Assembly (NCBI GenBank): GCA_902762335.1
Contig: CACWNZ010000010.1
Span: 1-13,062 of the forward strand
Direction: 5' to 3'
DNA: 13,062 bases
Origin: an uncultured Ruminococcus sp.
Lineage (GTDB): Bacteria > Bacillota > Clostridia > Oscillospirales > Acutalibacteraceae
The notes under the pieces were generated by a model that saw nothing but the letters and a program-made list of their open reading frames with translations, ran no database searches and was not told where the DNA came from. Of this stretch, positions 12,426 through 13,062 are shown in pieces. Each line of letters starts with the position of its first letter. Position 1 is the first letter of the stretch. The position numbers were made by a program, and so were the translations under genes.

Positions 12426-13062
12426 ATGAATCATAAAAAGCTCATTGCGGCAGTGTGCGCGGTCTGCCTGTGCGTTGTCACAGGGTCGGGCTGCAGCATA
12501 GAGCTCGGCTCCTTATTCGGCGAAGGCTCGGGCGGCGGTATGTGGGGAGGTCTGTTCTCCGAGGGTCCGGCGCAGCAGCGCAGCTATCACAATACCGAAA
12601 GCTTCGTTCCCGACGATACTATGGAGAAGTATGACTATTCCGTAAAAAATACGCTGAATGAAGCTCAGACGGATCTGTATAACCGTCTCGTTCTGCTGCT
12701 TGAGGATTTCACCACGTCCTTTGAATTTGAAAACGTGACTCCCGAGGACTTCAAGAAAGCCTATTATGCCGTGCTTTACGACCACCCCGAGTTTTTCTGG
12801 ATAAGCCGCAACTACAGCTATACCACGAGGGAGTCCGACGGCATAAGCGAGCTCAGCGTTGAGCCCGTGCTGTTCAGCAGCGATACCGACGAGCTGAGAC
12901 AGGCATACCGTACGGTAGACGGCGTAGCTCAGAATATAGCGGACGAGGCGGCGGCTCAGGGAAATATTTACAACGTAGTGAAGTACGTGCATGACAGGCT
13001 TATAGACACTACGGAATACGACCACGATGCCGTAGAGCTTATATCATCGGGAAAGGATGAGG
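12426..13062 (+). CDS. Probable lipoprotein with transglutaminase-like region (partial, cut by window end)
   Basis: The frame runs from ATG 12426 off the end of the window with 212 complete codons. GGAGGT at 12414-12419 is the SD. The N-terminus MNHKKLIAAVCAVCLCVV is a signal peptide ending in TGSGC (Cys 23), a lipobox-like site though with Gly rather than a branched residue at -3. A Gly/Ser-rich stretch follows, then EDFKKAYYAVLYDHPEFFWI and VVKYVHDRLIDTTEYDHDA near the end. Such segments are typical of the part just before the catalytic Cys of clostridial transglutaminase-like surface proteins, but the catalytic core is beyond the window. Its function is unknown. It lies 48 bp after pyrB and may be cotranscribed. 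Confidence 0.8.
   Translation, partial: MNHKKLIAAVCAVCLCVVTGSGCSIELGSLFGEGSGGGMWGGLFSEGPAQQRSYHNTESFVPDDTMEKYDYSVKNTLNEAQTDLYNRLVLLLEDFTTSFEFENVTPEDFKKAYYAVLYDHPEFFWISRNYSYTTRESDGISELSVEPVLFSSDTDELRQAYRTVDGVAQNIADEAAAQGNIYNVVKYVHDRLIDTTEYDHDAVELISSGKDE

Noticed and set aside
12513..13025. Minus-strand 170-aa frame at the window end
   Set aside because: Antisense to the lipoprotein gene, which has an SD, a signal peptide and a plausible domain.

Overview
The window is the division and cell wall (dcw) gene cluster of a low-to-mid GC Gram-positive bacterium, most likely a member of the Oscillospiraceae (Ruminococcus-like, class Clostridia). The gene order, sigma-A-type promoters, strong Shine-Dalgarno (SD) sites, TTG/GTG starts, a PASTA-tailed class B PBP and frequent ATA, AGA and AGG codons all support this. 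The genus is an inference. All eleven genes lie on the + strand; nothing on the minus strand looks like a gene.

Layout: (1) 50-1532, a sigma-A-type promoter, an array of MraZ-box-like decamers, mraZ and rsmH. (2) 1566-4528, an FtsL-like protein, then a 200-bp gap with overlapping hairpins arranged like an attenuator, then a class B penicillin-binding protein with two PASTA domains (SpoVD/FtsI type). (3) 4529-4882, a 354-bp stretch without a gene that holds heptamer tandem repeats and hairpins. (4) 4883-9677, mraY, ftsW/spoVE, murG and divIB/ftsQ, tightly spaced. (5) 9678-9933, a promoter and leader for ftsZ. (6) 9934-11223, ftsZ, followed by a hairpin that may be a terminator. (7) 11304-12377, an aspartate carbamoyltransferase carrying a PyrI-like zinc domain. 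(8) 12426 to the window end, the start of a probable lipoprotein with a transglutaminase-like region.

The genes work together at the division septum. MraY and MurG make lipid I and lipid II. The FtsW-type SEDS protein polymerises lipid II and the class B PBP cross-links it. FtsL and DivIB activate and stabilise that pair, and FtsZ sets the site. MraZ probably controls transcription of the cluster, and RsmH modifies 16S rRNA. murE, murF, murD, murC, murB and ftsA, often found in such clusters, are absent here.

I see no wholly new system. The points most worth a second look are the attenuator-like leader before the PBP gene, the catalytic-plus-zinc-domain PyrB architecture, the 15-bp repeat coding an Asp/Gly tail on DivIB, the ftsZ leader with an orphan SD and mini-ORF, the atypical FtsZ C-terminus, and the heptamer repeats upstream of mraY.
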